Counted from the first letter of the stretch, positions 1 through 8,959 are shown. The stretch: 64,000 bases of DNA from Oppiella nova (GCA_905397405.1 CAJPVJ010000004.1:1-64000); one strand, 5' to 3'. The notes: generated from the letters alone by a model not told the origin. Translations and numbers: made by a program.

Positions 1-1
1 C

Positions 2-274
2 TTATTGTTAGATGCACCTTTGGGGATGAATGCATTGAGCTATGTACTGATTGCATTTTTAACTCGCTATTTTATTCGAGAAAGACGTGTACTGACATTT
101 AGTAATCTTTGGATTATTAGTATGTTTGCAATTCTCGCGCATTTGGTCTTTACCTTTATGGCGCAAGTGATGGCAGGTACGCATTTTTCGATTACCCGTC
201 ATTGGCAAACATTGGTTTCGAGTATTTTTTGCTGGCCAGTTCTTTATTATTTATTAAGAAGATGGCGCATTTAA
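2..274 (+). CDS. mreD: MreD, rod shape-determining protein (C-terminal part)
   Basis: Only the last ~90 residues lie in the window; the frame is open to the left edge. They are hydrophobic, with three likely membrane helices (including FAILAHLVFTFMAQVMAG and SIFCWPVLYYLL) and a short basic end RRWRI, as in MreD, the membrane subunit that helps MreB/MreC direct sidewall peptidoglycan synthesis. The assignment rests mainly on order: mreBCD followed by maf and RNase G is conserved in gammaproteobacteria. The stop lies inside the first codons of maf (13-nt overlap), so the two are translationally linked. A generic membrane protein cannot be excluded from sequence alone, but the context makes MreD likely. 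Confidence 0.8.
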   Translation, partial: LLLDAPLGMNALSYVLIAFLTRYFIRERRVLTFSNLWIISMFAILAHLVFTFMAQVMAGTHFSITRHWQTLVSSIFCWPVLYYLLRRWRI

Positions 275-828
275 TTCTGGCCTCAGGCTCACCAAGGCGT
301 AAAGAGCTGCTTTTACAAGTGGGCTTGGATTTTAGCATCCACAGCCCAGATATTGATGAATCTGTCTTGGAACACGAACAGATTGAGCAGTATGTCCAAC
401 GTTTGGCTGAAAGCAAAGCCAAAGTGGTATTGGCGTTGTATCCGCAAAGCACTGTTATTGCAGCAGATACAAGCTTGTTTTTTGCCAATCAAATTATTGG
501 GAAACCAACATCTAAGCAGCATGCTTTTGAAATATGGACATTATTGTCAGGTCAAAAACATGAAGTGTTGACAGGTGTTTGCGTTGCAAATGCACATCAA
601 TTATTGAGTGTCGTGGTTCGTACGAAAGTTGAGTTCCAACAATTCAGTCTGAATGATATGGAAGAATATTGGGCTACAGGCGAACCTTTGGGGAAAGCTG
701 GCGCATATGCAATTCAAGGTATTGCAGCAAAGTATGTGACAGGTATAAATGGTAGTTATAGCAATGTGGTTGGGCTACCGTTGCATGAAACGATACAGTT
801 ACTTGATCGTATAGATCAGCGCAGTTGA
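262..828 (+). CDS. maf: Maf-family nucleotide pyrophosphatase (YhdE type)
   Basis: 188 aa cytoplasmic enzyme of the Maf/HAM1 fold that hydrolyses non-canonical or excess nucleoside triphosphates. The N-terminal LILASGSPRRKELL (residues 4-17) is the Maf phosphate-binding signature; AADTSLFF near residue 67 carries the acidic metal ligand, and GKPTS and GKAGAYAIQG are the later family motifs. SPRR rather than SPYR, together with the position after mreD, points to the YhdE (dTTP/UTP pyrophosphatase) branch rather than YceF. I start at ATG 262, giving the canonical MAHLILASGSPRR; an upstream in-frame start would add 20 residues read out of mreD. It overlaps mreD by 13 nt and is followed by RNase G, as in E. 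coli. Confidence 0.92.
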   Translation: MAHLILASGSPRRKELLLQVGLDFSIHSPDIDESVLEHEQIEQYVQRLAESKAKVVLALYPQSTVIAADTSLFFANQIIGKPTSKQHAFEIWTLLSGQKHEVLTGVCVANAHQLLSVVVRTKVEFQQFSLNDMEEYWATGEPLGKAGAYAIQGIAAKYVTGINGSYSNVVGLPLHETIQLLDRIDQRS

Positions 829-879
829 GGCACTAAATTAACTGCTGAAAAGAATTTTTATAATGTTTTGAGTTTAGTT

Positions 880-2334
880 ATGTCTGACGAGTTATTGATT
901 AACGTCACACCTATGGAATGTCGTGTGGCGCTAATTCAAAATGGTACGGTCAACGAACTGTTTGTTGAACGAACTGTTAAACGCGGGTTAGTCGGGAATA
1001 TTTATAAAGGAAAAGTTGTCCGTGTACTTCCAGGGATGCAAGCAGCCTTTGTCGATATCGGGTTATCTCGTACTGCATTCTTACACATCAATGATATGAT
1101 TTGGCCGCGTAATCAACCTACGCCGAATGTCTTTGAGTTATTACAACCTGGTCAAATTCTGACGGTTCAAGTGATGAAAGACATGTTGGGCACCAAAGGT
1201 GCGCGACTGAGTACCGACCTTTCTATTCCATCTCGTTATCTTGTTTTGATGCCATATGGCAGTCATATTGGTGTATCGCAACGGATTGAGTCTGAAGAAG
1301 AACGTGACCGTTTACGCTCGATGATTGAAAGAATTCAAAGCGAGCATAAGTTGCCGGGTTCAGTGATTGTACGTACAGCCGCTGAAGGAATTGAAGAGGC
1401 TTCAATTGCTCAAGATATGGCATATTTAGCCAAGCTTTGGGAATTTATTCAGAAAAAACAAAAAATTATTGCAGTACCTTCGCTGATTTTTGAAGAACTT
1501 CCTTTACCACAACGTGTTATTCGCGACTTAGCCAATGATGATACGGCAACAATTTATGTAGATTCACGGGAAATACATGCCAAGTTGCAAGAGTTCGTTT
1601 GTGAATTTGTACCGAGTATGGAAAGCCGCTTGCAGCACTATCCTGGTGAGCGTCCACTTTTTGATTTGTACAATGTTGAAGAAGATATCCAAAAAGCATT
1701 ACAAACCCGTGTAGCTTTGAAGTCAGGTGGTTATCTGATGATAGATCAGACTGAAGCGATGACCACAATTGATGTCAATACAGGTTCGTATGTCGGTGGC
1801 CGTACGCTAGAAGACACTGTGTTTAAAACCAATATGGAAGCGACACAGGTGATTGCGCGCCAATTACGCTTACGTAATTTAGGTGGCATTATCATTATTG
1901 ACTTCATTGATATGCAGGAAGCTGTACATCGTGAAGAGGTCATGAATCAGTTTGATAAAATGCTGGAACGTGACCATGCAAAAACCAAGATTACCCAAGT
2001 CTCTGAACTTGGCTTAGTTGAAATGACACGTAAACGTACCCGTGAATCATTAGAGCATTTGTTGTGTGAATCATGTCCGACCTGTCAAGGGCGCGGATTT
2101 GTGAAAACAGCAGAGACAGTATGTTACGAAATTTTTCGAGAAATCTTAAGATATACCCGTGCTTATGAGTCTAAGAGTGGCTTTACTGTTATCGGTCATC
2201 CATCGGTGATTGATCGCCTATTAACTGCGGAAGCCCCAGCTGTCGCGGATTTAGAGCATTTTATTAATCGCGTGATTAAATTCCAAGTCGAAAATTTATA
2301 CACGCAAGAGCAATACGATATCATTTTGAGTTGA
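880..2334 (+). CDS. rng: Ribonuclease G
   Basis: 484 aa endoribonuclease that matures the 5' end of 16S rRNA and turns over some mRNAs. The start MSDELLINVTPMECRVALIQ matches the RNase G N-terminus, so I use ATG 880 instead of TTG 868. An S1 RNA-binding domain spans about residues 30-125 (GNIYKGKVVRVLPGMQAAFVDIG). The DNase I-like catalytic region has the Mg-binding IDVNTGSYVGG and IIIIDFIDM. The Zn-link cysteines are in CESCPTCQGRGF around residue 400. There is no long C-terminal scaffold region, which separates it from RNase E. It lies 51 nt after maf, in the usual mre-maf-rng order. No strong ribosome-binding site is visible. Confidence 0.95.
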   Translation: MSDELLINVTPMECRVALIQNGTVNELFVERTVKRGLVGNIYKGKVVRVLPGMQAAFVDIGLSRTAFLHINDMIWPRNQPTPNVFELLQPGQILTVQVMKDMLGTKGARLSTDLSIPSRYLVLMPYGSHIGVSQRIESEEERDRLRSMIERIQSEHKLPGSVIVRTAAEGIEEASIAQDMAYLAKLWEFIQKKQKIIAVPSLIFEELPLPQRVIRDLANDDTATIYVDSREIHAKLQEFVCEFVPSMESRLQHYPGERPLFDLYNVEEDIQKALQTRVALKSGGYLMIDQTEAMTTIDVNTGSYVGGRTLEDTVFKTNMEATQVIARQLRLRNLGGIIIIDFIDMQEAVHREEVMNQFDKMLERDHAKTKITQVSELGLVEMTRKRTRESLEHLLCESCPTCQGRGFVKTAETVCYEIFREILRYTRAYESKSGFTVIGHPSVIDRLLTAEAPAVADLEHFINRVIKFQVENLYTQEQYDIILS

Positions 2335-2466
2335 AATTGTAACAGGATGTCGTTAAACAGTTGTTACATCTGAAATTTTACTTTTTGAACTGATTTCACA
2401 ATACTAGATTACAAAGGTAGCCAAAGACTTTCTCCCTTTCACAGTCTTAGCAAGTGAGGTCATAAA

Positions 2467-2640
2467 ATGAGTGTAAGTGAACAATTAATCAGTCGTAGTA
2501 TCAAGCATGTGTTGGAAAGCCAGCCTAAAAATACATGTGTTATGTTAGATGACAATGGTCAAGAAGTGAAAATCACTAAAGATATGGTGGTTAATGTCTG
2601 TCATCAACTGTTAAATAAGTGTCGTAATGTTAAAGATTAA
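2467..2640 (+). CDS. Small conserved-looking protein, possibly PA1571-like
   Basis: 57 aa: a well-formed small gene with a good ribosome-binding site (GTGAGGTC, 6-7 nt before ATG 2467) and an intrinsic terminator overlapping its stop codon, which argues it is a real single-gene unit. The protein has a helical N-terminus (SVSEQLISRSIKHVLESQ), then VMLDDNGQEVKITKDMVVNVCHQLL and three cysteines. The 'hydrophobic-DDNGQEV-ITKDMV' pattern resembles short proteins annotated as PA1571 family in Pseudomonas and Acinetobacter; I make that link from memory of the pattern only. Function unknown. No signal peptide or membrane segment. Confidence 0.75.
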   Translation: MSVSEQLISRSIKHVLESQPKNTCVMLDDNGQEVKITKDMVVNVCHQLLNKCRNVKD

Positions 2641-2667
2641 GGGGCATATATTAGCCCCTTAATTTTT
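2637..2667 (+). terminator. Intrinsic terminator of the 57-aa gene
   Basis: Perfect 9-bp inverted repeat TTAAGGGGC / GCCCCTTAA with an 8-nt loop, followed by five T. The left arm overlaps the TAA stop codon at 2638-2640. Confidence 0.85.
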
Positions 2668-2720
2668 GAATCAATTTAAGTTTTTATCTCTAAATCAACA
2701 TTAAAATCAATTATAAAATC

Positions 2721-4178
2721 CTATACTGACTTTCGTGCTGCAACAGATTCCTTCGCTACATCTTGAGTATCCGTTTTTGCCTTGGCTTGAGCGTTTGGCT
2801 TTTTGTCGGCAAGTTCTACTGCATTTTTCTCTGCAATAATTTGCTCAAACTTTTGGATTTCATTTTCCAAATGTGTGAGAAGATTCTGCAATTTAGGCAG
2901 AGATTTACGGCAACCCGTTAAACCGACTTCTAATTTATCTAAATAACTGGTCATGGTGATATTTAGTGCCTGACCATCCAAAACAATAGAAACAGGGTAG
3001 AGAGCATCTAATTTAGCGCCATTCCAATACAAAGGTTCACGTGGTCCAGGTACATTGGAAATGATTACGTTAAATGCCTGGCGTTTTGGCATAAGTCCTG
3101 ATGCAATATTCACGCCTGCTGCACCAAAAACGAAAGCACTATAATTTAAGATTTGATCAGAGCTCATACGTTTAAAACGATTTTTTGCATTTTGTACACT
3201 GCGTTTAATAATGTCTAAGCGCTCTAAAGGACTTTCTTTATGTGTACCTAAATTTGCCAAAATCATGGTGATACGGTTACTCATATCTGAGTCATCATCA
3301 CGTAATGAGGCTGGAACCATTGCAATCAGTGGTTTTTTCGGTAAAGCTTCTTGTGTGATTAAATAATCACGTAACGCGCCTGCACAAACAGCAAGCACCA
3401 CATCATTAATCGTAACACCAAGGGCTTTGGAAATATCTCTAAAACGATCAAGTTCAAAAGACTGAGCAGCGAAACGACGTGATGAACTTACCCGTTGATT
3501 AAATAAACTACTCGGCGCTTGAAAGCTTGAAACATAATCGGGGTTTTTCCCCATTTCTTTAAATACAGTTTGGAACAGCTCTTGAGTGACCTTAGGTGCT
3601 GCTTCAACTTGTCCTTTTAAGGCAGAGAATATTTTTTTAGCTTTATCCAGTTTAGTTTCTTTTAAACGTTTTGCCCGTTTACCTTCGACACACCAAGGCG
3701 GAATAATGGTTTTGGAGTCAGCATCTTTTGAAAATGATTTTTCTACCAGACGCATACCAGCCACACCATCAATCATGGCATGGTGGATTTTAAAATACAT
3801 GGCAAAGCGATTGCCTTCAATCCCTTCAATAATATGACAGGTCCAAAGCGGTTTAGCTCGGTCAATCAACGAACTGTGTTCCTGTGAAATATAAACCAAT
3901 AACTCACGGATACGTCCCGGATGAGGTAGTGCGATATGACGGAAATGATGATCGATATCAAACTCTTCGTCTTCATCCCAAAACATGCCACTTAAGCGGT
4001 TGTTAAAGGGTGGGACAGGAATAGATTTTGAATTACGAATATCTGCAACAAGATCTTGAATGAAGGTAGAAGGCGCATGTTCTGGTATTTCAAATAAGAA
4101 TAACCCACCAACATGCATGGGTTGTTGACGTTTTTCTAAATTTAAAAAAATAAAATCAATAGGGTGTAATGGGCGCAT
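2721..4178 (-). CDS. atfA: Wax ester synthase/diacylglycerol acyltransferase (WS/DGAT)
   Basis: 485 aa bifunctional acyltransferase making wax esters from acyl-CoA and fatty alcohols, and triacylglycerol from diacylglycerol, at the inner face of the membrane for storage lipid. Residues 1-~450 are very similar to AtfA of A. baylyi ADP1: MRPLHPIDFIFL start, the catalytic HHAMIDG motif at 132-138, PLWTCHIIEG, ISNVPGPREPLYWNG and NITMTSYLDKLEVG. I start at the ATG that gives MRPLHP; six more residues are possible from GTG 4196. The gene is longer than ADP1 AtfA because of a C-terminal tail of ~30 residues rich in Lys, Ala and Asp (KPNAQAKAKTDTQD). It stands alone between the 57-aa gene and a repeat element. 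Confidence 0.95.
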   Translation of the reverse strand: MRPLHPIDFIFLNLEKRQQPMHVGGLFLFEIPEHAPSTFIQDLVADIRNSKSIPVPPFNNRLSGMFWDEDEEFDIDHHFRHIALPHPGRIRELLVYISQEHSSLIDRAKPLWTCHIIEGIEGNRFAMYFKIHHAMIDGVAGMRLVEKSFSKDADSKTIIPPWCVEGKRAKRLKETKLDKAKKIFSALKGQVEAAPKVTQELFQTVFKEMGKNPDYVSSFQAPSSLFNQRVSSSRRFAAQSFELDRFRDISKALGVTINDVVLAVCAGALRDYLITQEALPKKPLIAMVPASLRDDDSDMSNRITMILANLGTHKESPLERLDIIKRSVQNAKNRFKRMSSDQILNYSAFVFGAAGVNIASGLMPKRQAFNVIISNVPGPREPLYWNGAKLDALYPVSIVLDGQALNITMTSYLDKLEVGLTGCRKSLPKLQNLLTHLENEIQKFEQIIAEKNAVELADKKPNAQAKAKTDTQDVAKESVAARKSV

Positions 4179-4261
4179 AGTCTTGGATTGCCTCACTGCA
4201 ATTTCTACAACAACTCATTTATGAGCTGGTGAATTGTTAGAATTATAGAACCGTGTAACTT

Positions 4262-4491
4262 GGGTCTGTTGATCATTCGTCCATGTTTACAACGATGTGA
4301 TGTTAGAAAACATCAGGTACATCGTTACATTTTGTGTTGCCAACAATGCAGCGCTTTGTTGGCATTCTGGGTATAGCTAAAATTTCTCAGTTTGAGTGAT
4401 GAAACCTGAAAATAGTCTCACTATTTTTTCATGCCTTTGCCTACTCAACTCTAGCCTATAACACAAGCTATAGATGAAATATCAACAAACC
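4262..4491 (+). mobile_element. Non-coding inverted-repeat element, copy A (MITE-like)
   Basis: 230-bp segment related over its length to 57606-57928. It starts GGGTCTGTTGAT and ends ATCAACAAACC, an imperfect terminal inverted repeat. Shared interior blocks include AAAATAGTCTC(A/G)CTATT and a TTTCATG-CTTGCCT block, in the same order as in the other copy. It has no open frame of note, but contains nested hairpins (AACGATGT / ACATCGTT; CCAACAA / TTTGTTGG). It is about 90 bp shorter than copy B and more diverged at its ends. It fills most of the gap between the wax-ester synthase promoter and cysH. No clear target-site duplication was found. DNA-transposon-derived MITE is the simplest reading; a structured non-coding repeat is the alternative. 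Confidence 0.65.
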
Positions 4492-4583
4492 TTAGTATAA
4501 AACTTTTCTAAGCGTAAAATCCAAGCATTTCGATGAACGTTAAGTTAATAAAAATTCATGAGTTTTAATGAGTTTTCCTGATA

Positions 4584-5318
4584 TTACTTTTTTAAATTGC
4601 CAGCGTGTAGGCCACATTCTTTATGTGTTGCTTCTTCCCACCACCAACGACCTTCGCGTTCATGTTGATTTGGCAATACTGGACGGGTACATGGTTCGCA
4701 GCCAATTGAGATAAAGCCTTTTTCATGTAATGGATTATAAGGAATCTCCATCATACGAATATAGTTCCATACATCCGCACTTGACCAATTGGCCAATGGG
4801 TTATATTTAATCAGTTGTTTGCCTTCACCAGAAAAACCGCTATCCGCTTGAATGACTGGAATTTCCGTACGTGTGCCTGGGCTTTGATCTTTGCGTTGCC
4901 CAGTAATCCAACCATCTAAAGTGGCTAATTTTTTACGTAGTGGCTGAACTTTTCGGATACCACAGCATTCTTTATGATCATCTTGATAGAAGCTAAATAA
5001 ACCTTTTTCGTTGACCAACTGTTGAACGGCATCTGCTTCTGGAAAGCAAATCTCAATTTTAATCCCATAGTGCTTACGTACGGTTTCAAGAAATTGGTAG
5101 GTTTCAGGGTGTAAACGACCTGTATCTAAACTAAAAACACGAAATGGTTTACCTAAATTGTGTGCCATATCGATAAGAACAACATCTTCTGCGCCAGAAA
5201 ATGAAATTGCAATTTCACCTTGCTGAGAAAGTGCAAGTTCTAAAATTTCAGAAGGTGATTTGTCGGCATACTCAGTCGCAAGTGCGTCCACAAGATCTAT
5301 GGTTGGAATGGCGGTCAT
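4584..5318 (-). CDS. cysH: Adenylyl-sulfate reductase (assimilatory, CysH, 4Fe-4S type)
   Basis: 244 aa cytoplasmic enzyme reducing adenylyl sulfate to sulfite with thioredoxin in assimilatory sulfate reduction. The PP-loop-like [12 protein letters not shown] (39-50) binds nucleotide. Cys118-Cys119 (KECCG) and Cys207/Cys210 (GCEPC) are the 4Fe-4S ligands that mark the APS-reducing, bacterial-type CysH rather than the cluster-free E. coli PAPS reductase. The catalytic KECGLH motif is at 233-238. Length is normal. It is a single gene: thrH runs divergently and no other sulfur genes are adjacent. The 321-bp upstream gap would hold any CysB-type control; I could not identify an operator. Confidence 0.93.
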   Translation of the reverse strand: MTAIPTIDLVDALATEYADKSPSEILELALSQQGEIAISFSGAEDVVLIDMAHNLGKPFRVFSLDTGRLHPETYQFLETVRKHYGIKIEICFPEADAVQQLVNEKGLFSFYQDDHKECCGIRKVQPLRKKLATLDGWITGQRKDQSPGTRTEIPVIQADSGFSGEGKQLIKYNPLANWSSADVWNYIRMMEIPYNPLHEKGFISIGCEPCTRPVLPNQHEREGRWWWEEATHKECGLHAGNLKK

Positions 5319-5639
5319 ATCTGCTCCTGGCAGTTAGCTTGAAGCTACAATTTTCGTAAACATGTTCAAAAGATATTTGAATTTAAGCATTTTGGCAAAA
5401 ATTAGCTCAATTCAACTTATGTGAATTGCTGCTTTTGACGATCCAGATATTTTAAAGTAAATGAAATATGCTACTTAGCAGATTAATTAAAATGCTTATG
5501 AATAAAACAGATTTGTAAATATTCACAAGTCTTATGCATAACCAAATGAAATGGGTTTGCTGTAAAAACTTTCAGCATTCTTTTTAAACTTTAGTGCTAT
5601 GATAAGCCCAAAATTTTTAACTGACATTTGGGAGAACCC
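5319..5639. other. Divergent promoter region cysH/thrH
   Basis: 321 bp, AT-rich, holding the promoters of the divergent cysH and thrH. A TATGAT hexamer at about 5598-5603 could be the thrH -10 box; no convincing -35 or operator was recognised. No open frame or repeat seen. Confidence 0.4.
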
Positions 5640-6257
5640 ATGGAAATCGTATGTCTTGATCTTGAGGGTGTATTGGTACCAGAAATCTGGATCAATTTTG
5701 CTAAAAAAACAGGAATCAAAGAATTAGAAGCAACAACTCGTGATATTCCTGACTACGATGTGTTGATGACTCAACGTTTAAATATTCTTAAACAGCATGG
5801 TTTAGGCTTAAATGACATTCAAGCTGTGATTGCAGACATGGGGCCATTTCCGGGTGCAAAAGAGTTTGTAGAATGGTTACGTACCCATTTTCAGTTGATT
5901 ATTCTTTCAGATACATTTTATGAGTTTGCACATCCGTTGATGCAACAGTTAGGTTGGCCAACAATTTTCTGTCATAAATTAGAAACTGATGAAAATGGTA
6001 TGATCACTGCGTATAAATTGCGCCAACCTGATCAAAAACGTGAAGCTGTAAAAGCTTTACATGGTTTAAATTACCGTGTAATCGCAGCAGGCGATTCGTA
6101 TAACGATACAACCATGTTGGGTGAAGCTGATCACGGTTTCTTATTTGATGCGCCTGAAAATGTGATTCGTGAATTTCCACAGTTCCCGCCAATTCATGGT
6201 TATGACGCACTGAAAGAAGCAATTCGTAAAGCATCTATTCGTGATATTCCAGCTTAA
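5640..6257 (+). CDS. thrH: ThrH: phosphoserine phosphatase / homoserine phosphotransferase
   Basis: 205 aa HAD-superfamily enzyme, very close to Pseudomonas ThrH, which dephosphorylates phosphoserine and can transfer the phosphate to homoserine, linking serine and threonine synthesis. Motif I is the ThrH-type DLEGVLVPE (Asp7, Glu9 in place of the usual second Asp). LSDTFYEF supplies motif II and AAGDSYNDTTML motif IV; NVIREFPQFP near the end is also family-typical. ATG 5640 has a good GGGAG ribosome-binding site; the frame is open four codons further upstream but without such a signal. Single gene with its own strong terminator. Confidence 0.94.
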   Translation: MEIVCLDLEGVLVPEIWINFAKKTGIKELEATTRDIPDYDVLMTQRLNILKQHGLGLNDIQAVIADMGPFPGAKEFVEWLRTHFQLIILSDTFYEFAHPLMQQLGWPTIFCHKLETDENGMITAYKLRQPDQKREAVKALHGLNYRVIAAGDSYNDTTMLGEADHGFLFDAPENVIREFPQFPPIHGYDALKEAIRKASIRDIPA

Positions 6258-6267
6258 TCTAAGATTT

Positions 6268-6302
6268 AAAACAAAAGGCGCTTAATGCGCCTTTTGTTTT
6301 AC
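6268..6302. terminator. Bidirectional terminator between thrH and MFS gene
   Basis: Perfect 14-bp inverted repeat AAAACAAAAGGCGC / GCGCCTTTTGTTTT with a 5-nt loop. A- and T-rich outer arms let it stop transcripts from both converging genes. Confidence 0.9.
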
Positions 6303-6315
6303 TTTTTAACACGCT

Positions 6316-7536
6316 TTAGGGGATGTTCTGTTTATTTTTAAACGCAAAAACAAACGCCAAGCTAGCTAACAAGATAATCATACAAATATAGACATCTGCA
6401 GTAAAAATTAAGCCCACTTTATTGACAAAGTATCCAGCAATAATCGCAGGTATACTAAAGGCCAAATAGCTTTCAACAAAAAATGCGGCCATTAAACCTG
6501 CACGTTGTTCAGGTAAAGCTAAGGGCATAACAGCACGAATTGCACCCATAAAACCTGTACCAAAGCCAATCCCAGTCACCACAGCACCAATAAACAATAA
6601 GATTGGTTGCACCAGATGAATGCCAAGCAAAATAACACTTGAGCCCGAGACAATCGTAATTGCAGCAGTAACTAAAATTTTAAATGTTGGCGCATTGCGC
6701 AGGGTTAAAATCCCAACAGCCCCTGAAACTGATAGGGTAATAAACATCATGCCATTCAACCATGCCGATTGCACATGGAAAGCTTGAGCCAGCAATGAAG
6801 GCATTAACGAGAGGAAGAACCCACTGACCATCCATAACGAGATATTAATTGGACTTACGATCAAGAGTGCTTTTCGGGTTTGTACTGGAACAGTCAGTTG
6901 CGGTTTTAATGATGCCAAAGCACCCACACGTTTAGTTGCGGTTTCAGGGCTAAAAATTGCGATAAATGTGGTAGATACAAACAGAAAAATGAGTATTTCA
7001 AAAATAAGTGTTAATGGAACAGTCGAAAACTCTAAAACAATGCAGGTCATTAGCATACCCGCAGCCATACCAAGCATTGGAGAAATACTATTAATTAAAG
7101 AACCCTGTGTTTTACTCAGATCAAGCAAAGCTGCTCCAAACGTAGATGCGGCTAAAGCCGTGGCAATACCTTGCAAACCTCGTGCGATAAACAGCATTTC
7201 GATATTGGATGCAAACAAGAAAAAGCCCATGGACATAATTTCTAAAATCAAAGCCACAAAAATAACCGGCTTACGTCCAATATAATCAGACAATGATCCT
7301 GCCACCAATAAGGTTAATAGCAATGCAAACGCATAGGTGGCAAAGATAAGCGTTAATAAAACAGGAGAAAAATGGAAGTGTTGTTGATACAAGCGATATA
7401 ACGGTGTTGGTGCGCTTGAGGCTGCCAAAAAGGCCATTAGGGTAAAAGTATGTGTGTACAGTGCAGCATTATGGCTTAATTTATAGGAAGTCACTTGACG
7501 ATTAAAATTAGAGTTGCGCATAATCAACATGTACAT
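6316..7536 (-). CDS. MFS transporter, probable drug/metabolite efflux pump
   Basis: About 406 aa, twelve predicted membrane segments, major facilitator superfamily. The loop 2-3 signature is clear (GSLSDYIGRKPV), as is the helix-1 region FLAASSAPTPLYRLYQQ. Substrate cannot be read from sequence; the divergent TetR-family gene at 7674 suggests an inducible efflux pump. The start is uncertain: in-frame ATGs exist at residues 1, 3 and 6 (7536, 7530, 7521) and none has a strong ribosome-binding site. A 10-bp-arm palindrome overlaps the first of these codons, so translation may start at a later ATG if that palindrome is an operator. Confidence 0.85.
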   Translation of the reverse strand: MYMLIMRNSNFNRQVTSYKLSHNAALYTHTFTLMAFLAASSAPTPLYRLYQQHFHFSPVLLTLIFATYAFALLLTLLVAGSLSDYIGRKPVIFVALILEIMSMGFFLFASNIEMLFIARGLQGIATALAASTFGAALLDLSKTQGSLINSISPMLGMAAGMLMTCIVLEFSTVPLTLIFEILIFLFVSTTFIAIFSPETATKRVGALASLKPQLTVPVQTRKALLIVSPINISLWMVSGFFLSLMPSLLAQAFHVQSAWLNGMMFITLSVSGAVGILTLRNAPTFKILVTAAITIVSGSSVILLGIHLVQPILLFIGAVVTGIGFGTGFMGAIRAVMPLALPEQRAGLMAAFFVESYLAFSIPAIIAGYFVNKVGLIFTADVYICMIILLASLAFVFAFKNKQNIP

Positions 7537-7559
7537 AAAAGCTATTAATTAGCTTTTAT
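7535..7559. promoter_or_regulatory. Palindromic operator candidate at MFS/TetR divergent region
   Basis: Inverted repeat ATAAAAGCTA-N5-TAGCTTTTAT with perfect 10-bp arms, lying at the 5' end of the pump gene and ~115 bp upstream of the TetR-family gene. Size and symmetry suit a TetR-type dimer. Binding is inference. Confidence 0.5.
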
Positions 7560-7673
7560 ACCGTATTTTGGATTAAACACAAAGGTTTAGCTAAGATGAT
7601 TTTTGATTAAAGCTGTTCTTCAATCATTAACCCATTGATAGATTTTCATTTATAGATTTGTAGTGATTTGCTG

Positions 7674-8267
7674 ATGACGAAAGTGATTACAGGTTTGCGT
7701 CCCGGTGGGCGCAGTGCACGAATACAAGCTGCAGTTCATAATGCGGTGCAAACATTACAGCAGAATGTAGCTGTGGCAGATTTGACGATTCCGATGATTG
7801 CTGAATATGCAGGGGTCACCCCCTCTACGATCTATCGACGGTGGGGAGATTTATCTCAACTGCTTGCAGATGTTGCCTTTAATATTTTACATCCAGACAG
7901 TGTACCTGCGGATCTTGGGAGTTTTAAGCAAGACTTATATGCATGGATGGAGCAATATTTTGAGGAATATGCCTCACCCGTTGGGCGTACAATCTTAAGC
8001 GATATTGTGGCGGAAAATGATTCGCCAACCTCTGGTAAGTGTTATGACTTTTTGATTCAACAGTTAGACATTATTCAGCAACGTGCCCAGCAAAGGAATG
8101 AAACAAGCATCGACAATCAACTGATTATTGAAATTGTGATTGCACCCATGTTGCATCGGATTCTATTTACCGAACAAGAATCGAGTTTGGACTATATTCA
8201 CCACTTATTGGCACGTTTATTTAATTTTGCGGATGTCTTTAAAAACACAACATCCGATTTTGGGTAG
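7674..8267 (+). CDS. TetR/AcrR-family transcriptional regulator
   Basis: 197 aa. The N-terminal helix-turn-helix is clear: IPMIAEYAGVTPSTIYRRWGD (about residues 43-63) is a textbook TetR recognition region. The rest is an all-helical ligand domain containing FLIQQLDIIQQRAQQRNET. I start at ATG 7674 (MTKVITGLRPGG); a TTG two codons upstream is also in frame. It is divergent from the MFS pump gene, an arrangement that usually means the regulator represses the pump and itself through an operator in the shared gap. The ligand is unknown. Confidence 0.9.
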   Translation: MTKVITGLRPGGRSARIQAAVHNAVQTLQQNVAVADLTIPMIAEYAGVTPSTIYRRWGDLSQLLADVAFNILHPDSVPADLGSFKQDLYAWMEQYFEEYASPVGRTILSDIVAENDSPTSGKCYDFLIQQLDIIQQRAQQRNETSIDNQLIIEIVIAPMLHRILFTEQESSLDYIHHLLARLFNFADVFKNTTSDFG

Positions 8268-8302
8268 TAAACAGGTGCAATCATTTCGGCTTTGAGAAAA
8301 AC

Positions 8303-8917
8303 TTAAAGCGCGCCTCGAATCAATGGATAGACATTATCGAGTAGAATTTTTTGTGCCGTTGCATTGGGATGGATCAAGTCTTTTTGCATCAAACTTTTAT
8401 TGCCTGCAATTCCATTCATAAAAAACGGATGCATTTTAACTTTGTATTGTTGGCTTAGGGTTTGGTAGTTTTTCTCAAAAGCTTGGCTATAAGCTGCACC
8501 ATAATTCGGTGGAATTTTCATTCCCAATAAAATGACCGTGGCTTGGCTTTTCTGGCTTTGTTGAATTAATTGCGCAAGATTTTTCTGAATCATTTGTGGC
8601 GGTTGACCACGTAAACCATCATTGCCACCCAACTCAATCACCACGATATCAGGTTTATGGCTTTGTAAAAGTTTTGGAAAACGCGCCAACGCACCACTGG
8701 TGGTTTCACCACTTACACTGGCATTCACCACATTATGTTGTTTGGGAAATTGTTGGTTTAAGCGTTGCTGTAGCAAGAAAACCCAGCCTTGTTGTGGGTT
8801 GATACCATAACCCGCACTTAAGCTATCACCTAAAATCATGATCGTTTTTGCAAAACTACTAACGGGCAACAGACAGATTATGCTAAAAAATAAACAATGA
8901 ATTAGGTTTTTCATCAT
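8303..8917 (-). CDS. tesA: TesA: periplasmic acyl-CoA thioesterase I / lysophospholipase L1
   Basis: About 204 aa SGNH/GDSL hydrolase. A signal peptide is visible (MMKNLIHCLFFSIICLLPVSSFA), so it acts in the periplasm on acyl thioesters and lysophospholipids. Block I is ILGDSLSAGYG with the nucleophile Ser, block III GGNDGLRG, and block V DLIHPNA with the catalytic Asp and His. I choose the ATG directly before the signal peptide; an ATG at 8947 would add 10 polar residues and overlap the divergent ABC gene's leader. Divergent arrangement with a YbbA-type ABC ATPase is the same as in E. coli (tesA/ybbA). Confidence 0.92.
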   Translation of the reverse strand: MMKNLIHCLFFSIICLLPVSSFAKTIMILGDSLSAGYGINPQQGWVFLLQQRLNQQFPKQHNVVNASVSGETTSGALARFPKLLQSHKPDIVVIELGGNDGLRGQPPQMIQKNLAQLIQQSQKSQATVILLGMKIPPNYGAAYSQAFEKNYQTLSQQYKVKMHPFFMNGIAGNKSLMQKDLIHPNATAQKILLDNVYPLIRGAL

Positions 8918-8959
8918 TTTCAAATTTAACAATTTTTTGATTTGCATATAAGGTACTTT

